DNA of 47,512 nt, from NCBI GenBank assembly GCA_017435525.1, contig JAFSEW010000064.1, positions 1 through 47,512 on the forward strand. The letters run 5' to 3'. A program made the position numbers and the translations under genes. Positions within the stretch are counted from its first letter, which is position 1; each line of letters opens with the position of its first letter. This document shows, piece by piece, positions 41,431 through 47,512 of the stretch. The notes beneath the pieces are model-generated. The model made no database searches. It worked only from the letters and a program-made list of their open reading frames with translations, and was not told the DNA's origin. This stretch comes from Oscillospiraceae bacterium (GTDB taxonomy: Bacteria; Bacillota; Clostridia; Oscillospirales; Oscillospiraceae).

Positions 41431-41458
41431 AGAAAACGGCACCCAAAAATGGGTGCCG
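41431..41458 (-). terminator. terminator of the LysR gene
   Basis: CGGCACCC / GGGTGCCG stem with TTTTCT tail on the minus strand; separates the regulator from citD. Confidence 0.8.
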
Positions 41459-41471
41459 CAGATACCGGTAT

Positions 41472-42350
41472 TTACATGTGATAAAACTCCTGCGCGAAGG
41501 TTCTGAAAGCCATTTCGTCTTCCGTCAGGGGACGGTTGTGCCAGTAAAGCTTCATTTTCCAGGAGGCGCAAATATTGTCAATGGGAATGTAACGAATGTT
41601 GGAACGGTCATTCCGGCCGGTATGCTCCGTGCTGAAGGCAATACCCATCTGATCTTCCACCAGATTCCGGTAAAACTGATACGAGCAGGAAGTGGCATTG
41701 GGAAACGCCACGCCATTGGCAATAAAGAGTTTGACAAACCGCTCATACTGGGCCGTACCCTGCATGGGCAGAAACAGGGTCTGCTGGGCCAGTTCCCGGA
41801 TATCCACAGAGGTTCTGGACGCAAAGGGGTGATTGGGATGCACCATAACCGCCGGACGATCCTCGAACAGCAAAATGCTTTCCAGCTCATCTGCGGAAGA
41901 ACCCGGAATATCCTCCTCTGCCGCCAGAATAAACGCATACTGGGCAGAAAGGAACCCCATGGACAGTTTGTCCAGATTCAGGTTGGTGCACGACAGCGTA
42001 TACTGGGGGCATGCCTGAGAAAACTCCGTAATCAGATCCATCCACAGATTGGAAGTGGTGGTGGCGATCCAGATGTGCTTTCTCTGCTGGATGGCATGGC
42101 GCAATACCTCTTTTTTGCCGCACTCCAGCGCATCAAACATCTGATTGACATACCGAAGGAAAATCTCACCCTGGGGATTGAGCATAATGCGCTTGGCATA
42201 ACGGTCAAACAGCTGCACACCCAGTTCCTTTTCCAGGCGGGAAATGGAATTACTCAAGGCAGGCGCGGAGATATAGAGCGCTTCCGCAGCCGCGGAGATT
42301 TTCCCCAGCTCCGCTACGGTTTTAAAATATTTCAGCTGCAGCAATTCCAT
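41472..42350 (-). CDS. LysR family transcriptional regulator
   Basis: A 292-aa LysR-type regulator. N-terminal HTH (residues 1-60: LLQLKYFKTVAELGKISAAA then ALSNSISRLEKELGVQLFDR). The C-terminal inducer-binding domain follows with the typical IWIATTTSN and EDQMGIAFSTE segments. The start at 42350 has GAGGTG at 8-nt spacing; the longer frame upstream overlaps its promoter. It lies upstream of citD on the same strand with its own promoter and terminator, and is the likely activator of the citDEF-hydratase operon in response to a carboxylate. Confidence 0.9.
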   Translation of the reverse strand: MELLQLKYFKTVAELGKISAAAEALYISAPALSNSISRLEKELGVQLFDRYAKRIMLNPQGEIFLRYVNQMFDALECGKKEVLRHAIQQRKHIWIATTTSNLWMDLITEFSQACPQYTLSCTNLNLDKLSMGFLSAQYAFILAAEEDIPGSSADELESILLFEDRPAVMVHPNHPFASRTSVDIRELAQQTLFLPMQGTAQYERFVKLFIANGVAFPNATSCSYQFYRNLVEDQMGIAFSTEHTGRNDRSNIRYIPIDNICASWKMKLYWHNRPLTEDEMAFRTFAQEFYHM

Positions 42351-42384
42351 AGCGTACACCTCACCGCAAAATCTCGTTGTTTCC

Positions 42385-42413
42385 ATTATATACGACAGCC
42401 TCCGAAAATACAA
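42385..42413 (-). promoter_or_regulatory. LysR gene promoter
   Basis: Minus-strand TTGTAT (42413-42408), 17-bp spacer, TATAAT (42390-42385). Confidence 0.7.
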
Positions 42414-42469
42414 GCCCTCTGCCGGTGGCAACTTGCGGCATCCACCGCAAAGCAGGTCTGCTAAGAACA

Positions 42470-42497
42470 TTGACATTGCAACGCCGTATGCTATAAT
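42470..42497 (+). promoter_or_regulatory. promoter of the HAD hydrolase gene
   Basis: TTGACA (42470-42475), 16-bp spacer, TATAAT (42492-42497). Confidence 0.8.
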
Positions 42498-42555
42498 GTG
42501 TGAAACGGATACTGTCACTGTACCCGACCCTACTACTTAAAGGATCTTTCGTACT

Positions 42556-43197
42556 ATGAAAAACGCTTATCTTTTCGATTTTGACGGAACATTGGTAGAT
42601 TCCATGCCAACCTTTGTTTCCGCGATGCTTCGTATTCTGGACGAAAACCACATCTGCTACGATACCGGCGTCATCAAAATCATTACCCCCTTAGGGCTGA
42701 ACGGAACGGCGGAATACTACATCAACCAGCTGGGCGTGCCCATGTCTAAGGAGCAGCTGATGTCCGTCATGAAGGAATATATGCTGGATGCCTATTTCCA
42801 CACCATCCCCGCAAAGAAAAATGTTCCCGAAGTGCTGAAGGCGCTGAAAGCACAAGGCGCCAGTCTGAATGTGCTCACCGCCAGCCCCCATATCACCCTG
42901 GACGCCTGCCTGAAGCGGCTGGGCCTGTGGGAATTGTTTGACAATATCTGGTCCTGTGACGACTTTAACACCACCAAAGCAGATCCCCAGATTTATGTCC
43001 GCGCTGCAAAGAGGCTGAACCGGTCTGTGGAGGAAGTTTTGTTCCTGGATGATAATCTGAACGCCGATCTGACCGCGAAAGCCGCAGGTATGCAGGTCTG
43101 CGGTGTATACGATGAATCCTCCGCGGATTATGTGGAGCAAATGAAATCTGCCGCAGACTTTTACATTTACGATTTCCGGGAACTTTTGGATTTGTAA
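42556..43197 (+). CDS. HAD superfamily phosphatase (phosphoglycolate phosphatase/beta-PGM type)
   Basis: A 213-aa HAD hydrolase with all catalytic motifs: DFDGTLVDS (nucleophile Asp at residue 9), NVLTAS (motif II Thr), the Lys of TTKADPQIY (motif III) and FLDDNLNADL (motif IV). The cap inserted after motif I is helical (about residues 15-80), class C1. Likely removes phosphate from a small sugar phosphate or phosphoglycolate. Monocistronic, own promoter, terminator at 43245. Confidence 0.9.
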   Translation: MKNAYLFDFDGTLVDSMPTFVSAMLRILDENHICYDTGVIKIITPLGLNGTAEYYINQLGVPMSKEQLMSVMKEYMLDAYFHTIPAKKNVPEVLKALKAQGASLNVLTASPHITLDACLKRLGLWELFDNIWSCDDFNTTKADPQIYVRAAKRLNRSVEEVLFLDDNLNADLTAKAAGMQVCGVYDESSADYVEQMKSAADFYIYDFRELLDL

Positions 43198-43244
43198 ATT
43201 TTGAAATACCGTTAGAGAAAAAACGCGTAACATGTTAATACCAA

Positions 43245-43274
43245 AAAAGGCTTGACCTCTCGGTCAAGCCTTTT
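43245..43274 (+). terminator. terminator after the HAD gene
   Basis: Perfect 13-bp stem AAAAGGCTTGACC (43245-43257) / GGTCAAGCCTTTT (43262-43274). Confidence 0.9.
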
Positions 43275-43368
43275 CCCGTAGGGACACCATAACCGTCCCT
43301 GCTATTGTAAACATCTTCGCACCGACACCCAGAATGAAGCACTCTGCTTGTGTCCAGTCAGGACCCAT
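43264..43368 (-). pseudogene. relic fragment of a spoVAC-like gene
   Basis: The frame ECFILGVGAKMFTIAG here matches EGFILGVGAKMFTIAG in the spoVAC gene at 44912-45349, and DNA identity is obvious over about 40-60 bp. The flanks do not match and there is no ribosome site. A short GTAGGGAC repeat edge lies within it. Best read as a decayed piece of a duplicated gene. Confidence 0.6.
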
Positions 43369-43432
43369 ATATTCATGTTCTGTTAGGACTAAATGTAGTC
43401 GCATAATGGTAGATAATCGCGAATAAGTAGCA

Positions 43433-43462
43433 GAACAGGCTTACCTATCGGCAAGCCTGTTC
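43433..43462 (-). terminator. terminator of the HEAT-like protein gene
   Basis: GAACAGGCTT(A/G)CC stem (43433-43445 with 43450-43462) just beyond the minus-strand stop codon. Confidence 0.75.
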
Positions 43463-43467
43463 CTTCA

Positions 43468-44760
43468 TTATCTTAATCGTTTTGCTGCCATGCGGCGAAT
43501 GTCGTCATTGCTATCGAATTGGCACTCTTCCAAAGTTTCTTTTGTCAGCATCCGGTGTTTGGACATATATACCAGCGCAGATTCCCGGCAAAAAGAGCAA
43601 GGATTGTATTCGTACAACAATGGTAGCAAGTGCTTCAGATGTGGGATGCCGCTGCTTTCACGAAAAGCTCGGTAGATATCCATACCGGCTGCATGGATAT
43701 CGTCCCAATCCTTCTGCGAAATCAGATCTCCCAAAAGAGATTCCAGCAGCATAGCATCTTCAGGGATGTAGTTTGTCACCAACAGAGCAAAATTCTCGAA
43801 TGTCCGGTCGCCTTTCGTAACATTGTTATGAGCGAAGTCCCGGACAGCAGGATGACGCAGGTTTTCCAATGCCTGCCAAGCGGTTCTCCTCAGTTTTTCA
43901 TCCGCAGACCGGGTATCCTCCAGAATAGGGCTGGGATCCCAGGGATAAGGGCACCAGGTGAAGGCTTCCAATGCTTTTACCCTGGCTTCCGGCTCTGTTT
44001 GCATCTGGTAGGCGCGGGCATAGCGCTCCACCGTTTCGCTGTCTGCCTTTTTCGCAAGCCAGCGGGAAAGACGGAATCCGGTCAGATTCTCCTCGGGTTT
44101 CTCTGTTCGTTGCTGTCTGAGTTTCTCCTGAGTGTCGATATCTGACTGCTCTCTTTGCATAAAACAGGCGACATTCTTATCCTTTCTGGCAGCAGCTTCC
44201 ATGGTTCTTCTGTATTGTCCGCCCTTGGACGAAAAGAACCACGCAAAATCACCATCGCACATGTATTTCTTTTCCCGATACAGACGACCAAAATCCCCCG
44301 CTATTCGCAGAAAGGATTTGCTGTCAACAGTCAATACCAAACCAAGCTGCTCTAAATCCGACAGTTCGTGAAATACACGGTTTGGTCTGCGTTTCCGCGC
44401 AAACATCCCTGTCAGTACTTCCTGATACTTCTCCTCCAAGGCATTTCGGGCAGATTCATAGCCGTCCATCACAAAGAACATCAGGATTTCACTCAAGTGC
44501 ACCAAATCCCAACTACCATTAGGTCGATACCGTTTGAGTGCATCTGCCGTAGCGTCAATAAAAGTTTCCTTATCGGGATAGGCATTTACCATCGTATAGG
44601 TATACCACGACCTCGTGCCCTCACTTTGGGCATCGTAAGCAAAATTTCTTTTGCAAGCCCAAAGTACAATATCACGATATTTCTCCGGTTCTTTCCTGAC
44701 AGCGATCACGCATCTGCCAAGACCACGGAGCATAGCTTCTTTGAAATCTTTTCTCGTCAT
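43468..44760 (-). CDS. large helical HEAT-repeat-like protein
   Basis: A 430-aa soluble, almost entirely helical protein. Repeated helix pairs such as DEKLRRTAWQALENLRHPAVR, HLKHLLPLLYEYNPCSFCRES and FDSNDDIRRMAAKRL resemble HEAT/armadillo-type repeats in the C-terminal half. The N-terminal half (KDFKEAMLRGLGRCVIAVRK then HLSEILMFFVMDGYESA) is helical too. I recognise no catalytic motif; protein scaffold or binding roles are likely. The start is ATG 44760 with GGAGG close upstream; an in-frame TTG at 44826 is less likely because a short ORF with its own strong site occupies that stretch. Confidence 0.65.
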   Translation of the reverse strand: MTRKDFKEAMLRGLGRCVIAVRKEPEKYRDIVLWACKRNFAYDAQSEGTRSWYTYTMVNAYPDKETFIDATADALKRYRPNGSWDLVHLSEILMFFVMDGYESARNALEEKYQEVLTGMFARKRRPNRVFHELSDLEQLGLVLTVDSKSFLRIAGDFGRLYREKKYMCDGDFAWFFSSKGGQYRRTMEAAARKDKNVACFMQREQSDIDTQEKLRQQRTEKPEENLTGFRLSRWLAKKADSETVERYARAYQMQTEPEARVKALEAFTWCPYPWDPSPILEDTRSADEKLRRTAWQALENLRHPAVRDFAHNNVTKGDRTFENFALLVTNYIPEDAMLLESLLGDLISQKDWDDIHAAGMDIYRAFRESSGIPHLKHLLPLLYEYNPCSFCRESALVYMSKHRMLTKETLEECQFDSNDDIRRMAAKRLR

Positions 44761-44779
44761 AAAACCTCCGGTAAAACTC

Positions 44780-44830
44780 TTATTTTGCCGGAACCTTTCC
44801 GGCGGTTTCCAAGCTACAATGTACAAACAT
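44780..44830 (-). CDS. 16-aa upstream ORF
   Basis: ATG at 44830 preceded by GGGAGG at 8-nt spacing; stop 20 nt before the HEAT-like gene start. Product MFVHCSLETAGKVPAK. May act as a leader peptide or by translational coupling. Confidence 0.4.
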   Translation of the reverse strand: MFVHCSLETAGKVPAK

Positions 44831-44860
44831 AGAAAACACCTCCCATATTGTTATGAAATA

Positions 44861-44889
44861 ATTGTAGCATAAGAAAAAGTACACCGCAA
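44861..44889 (-). promoter_or_regulatory. promoter of the HEAT-like gene
   Basis: Minus-strand TTGCGG (44889-44884), 17-bp spacer, TACAAT (44866-44861) with extended TGC. The -35 box lies inside the 3' arm of the spoVAC terminator. Confidence 0.6.
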
Positions 44890-44912
44890 CCCAAATGATT
44901 GCGGTGTACTTT
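44876..44912 (-). terminator. spoVAC terminator
   Basis: Perfect 14-bp stem AAAGTACACCGCAA (44876-44889) / TTGCGGTGTACTTT (44899-44912) followed by T residues on the minus strand. Confidence 0.85.
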
Positions 44913-45349
44913 CAAAACAGGGTTGTTATCCAATAAATAAGGCCATAAACTACGCTTGCACTCACACCATACACGATCACAGGGCCGGCGATGGTGAACA
45001 TCTTCGCGCCGACGCCCAGGATGAAGCCTTCTGTTTTGAATTCGATGGCCGGAGAAGCGATAGCATTGGCAAAACCGGTGATGGGAACCAGAGTACCGGC
45101 GCCTGCGTATTTTGCGATATTGTCATACAGGCTAAACCCAGTCAGCAAGGCGGAGATGGCCACCAAGGTCATGGATGTGGCCGTACCGGCATCGGTTTTG
45201 TCCAGCCCCAACGCGCCATAGCAATTTGTCAAAACCTGCCCCAGTGTGCAAATCAACCCGCCGATCCAGAACGCATTGATGCAGTCCTTCACCAAAGGAG
45301 AATTGGGAGACAGCTCCTTGATCAGCTTACCGTATTCTTTTTCCGTCAT
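44912..45349 (-). CDS. spoVAC: stage V sporulation protein AC
   Basis: A 145-aa membrane protein of the SpoVA channel, which moves dipicolinic acid into the forespore and releases it at germination. Matches SpoVAC rather than AE or AD: N-terminal KEYGKLIKELSPNSPLVKDC, helix FWIGGLICTLGQVLTNCYG, then LVAISALLTGFSLYDNIAKYAGAGTLVPITGFANA and EGFILGVGAKMFTIAGPVIVYG. About four membrane helices. The ATG at 45349 has only a weak ribosome site; GTG codons upstream are in frame. spoVAD and spoVAE are not adjacent, so it is a solitary copy. Implies a spore-forming lineage. Confidence 0.88.
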   Translation of the reverse strand: MTEKEYGKLIKELSPNSPLVKDCINAFWIGGLICTLGQVLTNCYGALGLDKTDAGTATSMTLVAISALLTGFSLYDNIAKYAGAGTLVPITGFANAIASPAIEFKTEGFILGVGAKMFTIAGPVIVYGVSASVVYGLIYWITTLF

Positions 45350-45458
45350 TTCAATCACCCATGACAGTATTCCCAAAAGCACATATTATATGTGGAAATT
45401 GACGCAGCAAACGCCCTTGGGTCAAGTGAAATCACATGTTTCGGCAGAGAGATCATCG

Positions 45459-45487
45459 TTGCGCCCCATATGTTTTTATGATAGTAT
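45459..45487 (+). promoter_or_regulatory. candidate promoter of the lipoprotein gene
   Basis: TTGCGC (45459-45464), 17-bp spacer, TAGTAT (45482-45487), about 50 bp before the start. Confidence 0.45.
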
Positions 45488-45535
45488 GTTAGCAGACAGG
45501 CAAAAAACAAAGTCTGGCTTAGGGGGCATAGGATA

Positions 45536-47044
45536 ATGAAACAAAAGTTTATTGTTATAATGGTATCTTTCATGGTACTTCTAACTTCATGTTCCACAAC
45601 ACCCGACATTCAAGCTACAACTATACCGATCAGCATAAACTATGTTAGCACCGAAGTCACTTATTCCGAGCCGCACGCACAGACCGGTTTTAGGATTAAC
45701 ATGGACTCTACGGAAACTGAATTGGCCAAATATTTTTTCGAGTCAACTATTGATGTTACAGAACGAGAGGCGTGTATCGAAGCAACGGAGAAAGTGTTGT
45801 CAGCTCAGGCCCTGGAAAATACAATTCCCGAAATCTATATTTTTTCTCAAGACAGATATGATTGCAAATGGATAAGCAATCATAAACTGTATTCCACGCT
45901 CCAAGCGTGGAAATCTGCTGAATATATAGCTGATGTTTTACTTGTTGCATACGGCGAAACAGCGCATTACGGAACGGCTTTCGGATATGCTGCTTATTTG
46001 GCCAAGAGCTACCACTGGAGTAGCTATGACGGAAAATTCTCAAATCCTTCCGTTGGCGACATCATGGACTTGAATTGTTTATGCTTTGACGAAGCCTTTG
46101 CAACATCTGATGATATTACTGCTGCGAAAGGAATTGCCTGTGCTTTTGTTGAATCCTACATCAGTCAACACGGCCAGCAGCCACTCCAACAGCTTTTAAC
46201 TTCCCACGCCAACGCAATAGATGTGCTTGCTGCATACTATAAAAACAGCGGCGTGTCATATACCCCCTCAGCAGTTCAATATGGATATGGCGGCAAAAAA
46301 TACGATTATTTGGTTTACTCTGATTGCGGCACTTTCTACATTGCCAATGATTGGGTTGATATGAACGCGGAATACAATCCGTTAATAACTGAGGATTTCC
46401 TGCACGCCAATTATCCAGATACGAAAGCATTTTTTGAAACAAACCTTAAGCAAATGAAACAGTATCAAGATTTATTTCACCTTGAGGATTATAATCATGA
46501 TTTAGATATTGTTTTCACAAAACCAATGGACGCATCCAAAACCTCATTCTATCAAAGTGTAATTCACCGCATTTACCTATATAATGTTGATTCCTTAATG
46601 CACGAATATATCCACGCTCTCACTATGCCGACATCTTCCATGCAAAACTGGAAATGTGAAGGATTTGCAAGATATTTTTCTTACTATTATGATTTCTACG
46701 GAATGCCATTTTTGAATCAAGATTACAATAACACGCCTGACACACCCACAACGAAGTATATTCACGAATATTTAGCCACAATAAATAGACCCATAGATAT
46801 GGAAAAAGATTATTGTGAATTAGAGAATGTTGCTGTGTATTACTTCGGCTTTACTGACCCCAATGCAAATTATTTAACTGGCTCTTCGTTCGTCCAGTAT
46901 TTGGTAAAACAATATGGCGAAGAAGCAGTTATCAATTCCATTTACGGAAACGGTGATTTGTTACCTAAAACATATGCCGAATTGGTAAAGGAGTGGAACG
47001 AATATATAGAGAGTACTTATGCGGGATACAGTAAGTACAAATAG
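45536..47044 (+). CDS. lipoprotein with HExxH zinc-metallopeptidase motif
   Basis: A 502-aa exported lipoprotein: signal peptide MKQKFIVIMVSFMVLLTSC with lipobox LLTSC (Cys19 lipidated). Around residue 360 LMHEYIHALTMPTS contains HEYIH, and about 20 residues later WKCEGFARYFSYYYD supplies a Glu, the pattern of gluzincin peptidases (HExxH ... E), related in layout to the peptidase MA-like group. The N-terminal 250 residues are probably helical and unfamiliar (YGTAFGYAAYLAKSYHWSSYDGKF). The gene is distinctly AT-rich and isolated, so it may have been acquired. Likely an extracytoplasmic protease or peptide-binding lipoprotein; activity is inferred. Confidence 0.75.
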   Translation: MKQKFIVIMVSFMVLLTSCSTTPDIQATTIPISINYVSTEVTYSEPHAQTGFRINMDSTETELAKYFFESTIDVTEREACIEATEKVLSAQALENTIPEIYIFSQDRYDCKWISNHKLYSTLQAWKSAEYIADVLLVAYGETAHYGTAFGYAAYLAKSYHWSSYDGKFSNPSVGDIMDLNCLCFDEAFATSDDITAAKGIACAFVESYISQHGQQPLQQLLTSHANAIDVLAAYYKNSGVSYTPSAVQYGYGGKKYDYLVYSDCGTFYIANDWVDMNAEYNPLITEDFLHANYPDTKAFFETNLKQMKQYQDLFHLEDYNHDLDIVFTKPMDASKTSFYQSVIHRIYLYNVDSLMHEYIHALTMPTSSMQNWKCEGFARYFSYYYDFYGMPFLNQDYNNTPDTPTTKYIHEYLATINRPIDMEKDYCELENVAVYYFGFTDPNANYLTGSSFVQYLVKQYGEEAVINSIYGNGDLLPKTYAELVKEWNEYIESTYAGYSKYK

Positions 47045-47078
47045 GTAGCAAAATTTCAGATCCCAATGAAAATTTGAA

Positions 47079-47122
47079 AGCAGCCTGCACAGCTCACTTG
47101 AAAGAGCAGTGCAGGCTGTATT
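47079..47122 (+). terminator. possible terminator after the lipoprotein gene
   Basis: CAGCCTGCAC / GTGCAGGCTG perfect stem with a long loop about 40 bp after the stop; the T run is weak. Confidence 0.5.
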
Positions 47123-47175
47123 GATATGCAGTGAAAAGTTGGGTATACCGTGCCTGTTTTTCTATGTGCCATCGG

Positions 47176-47490
47176 AAGTGTCCGGTGGACACTTGCAGGC
47201 GTCTGATAAATGTCAGAACTAGGCAAAGAAAAAACCTCCACATTTCTGTGGAGGTTCTGTGTTTGCGTAACCTGGTTTCACGGTTAGGGCAAGCTATCGT
47301 CATGCCGTGGTGCTCCGCGCAGCGAATCTGTAATCTTTATGATTGCCGGTGGCAATCATACTTCGATTTATGCAAGTGTCCGGTGGACACTTGCAGGCAT
47401 CTGGTTAATTCTCAGAATATAGAAAAAGAACCAAGCCTAAGCTTGGTTCTTTGTGTTTGCGTTACCTATTTTGCGGTTAGGGCAACTATC
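47176..47490. repeat. two tandem copies of a palindrome-terminator unit
   Basis: Unit 1 (47176-47310) and unit 2 (47372-47490) each contain AAGTGTCCGGTGGACACTT, then GCAGGC(G/A)TCTG, a terminator-like hairpin (AACCTCCACA at 47233-47256; AGAACCAAGC at 47427-47450) with a T run on the minus strand, then TGTTTGCGT and GGTTAGGGCAA. A further palindrome ATGATTGCC-GGT-GGCAATCAT lies between them (47339-47359). No gene is seen in 47045-47512. Confidence 0.7.
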
Positions 47491-47512
47491 CTTTGCCATT
47501 AAGAAACATGCC

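Noticed and set aside
47176-47490. CRISPR-like repeats
   Set aside because: Only two units of about 120 bp, with palindromes and terminators, no regular short repeats with unique spacers and no cas genes.

Overview
The window reads as a chromosomal segment of an anaerobic, endospore-forming, moderately GC-rich Clostridia member, most likely a gut Oscillospiraceae/Ruminococcaceae-type bacterium. This is inferred from gene content (spoVAC, citrate/citramalate-lyase-type fermentation genes, NADP glutamate dehydrogenase, an ECF S component, PadR-DUF1700-DUF4097 cassette), strong AGGAGG ribosome sites and sigma-A promoters. No rRNA, tRNA or CRISPR array was recognised.

Layout: 1-4480 holds a hairpin array, a 922-aa MmeI-like restriction-modification enzyme and two AT-rich genes, one a DUF2971 protein (accessory/defence-like). 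4480-5430 is gene-free and made of repeats. 5434-7660: secreted Ig-like (BIG2) protein and two unknown small proteins. 7758-12292: Lrp/AsnC regulator and a proton-translocating transhydrogenase operon (pntAA-pntAB-pntB) whose PntB carries three tandem NADP(H)-binding domains instead of one. 12297-14120: PadR-DUF1700-DUF4097 envelope operon. 14236-18026: gdhA, an alpha/beta hydrolase and a PlsC-like acyltransferase with a zinc ribbon. 18027-22850: DEDDh exonuclease, ECF S component, barstar, RsgA with a structured leader, an XRE/superoxide-reductase-like fusion, and two MITE-like elements. 22885-28400: AraC-kinase fusion, then a three-gene sugar/polyol operon (MDR dehydrogenase, SDR epimerase, PfkB kinase) divergent from its RpiR regulator. 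28401-30641: methyltransferase preceded by a leader ORF, a terminator and an overlapping uORF (attenuator-like), divergent from a sugar-phosphate isomerase/epimerase-like gene. 30771-33592: NCS2 purine permease and an NlpC/P60-like protein.

33674-42350 is a LysR-associated catabolic operon: citD-citE-citF, a TIM-barrel-like protein, a two-subunit Fe-S fumarase/mesaconase-type hydratase, an iron-type alcohol dehydrogenase and an MmgE/PrpD protein. Hydratase plus CitDEF would suffice to convert an unsaturated C4-C5 diacid or a hydroxy-diacid to acetate plus an oxoacid; the extra genes suggest a pathway I cannot match to a described one. 42470-47512: HAD phosphatase, HEAT-like protein, SpoVAC, a lipoprotein with an HEYIH metallopeptidase motif, and terminal repeats related to those at the start of the window.

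The observations most worth following are the triplicated PntB domain III, the CitDEF/hydratase/PrpD/ADH operon, and the leader-terminator arrangement upstream of the methyltransferase.
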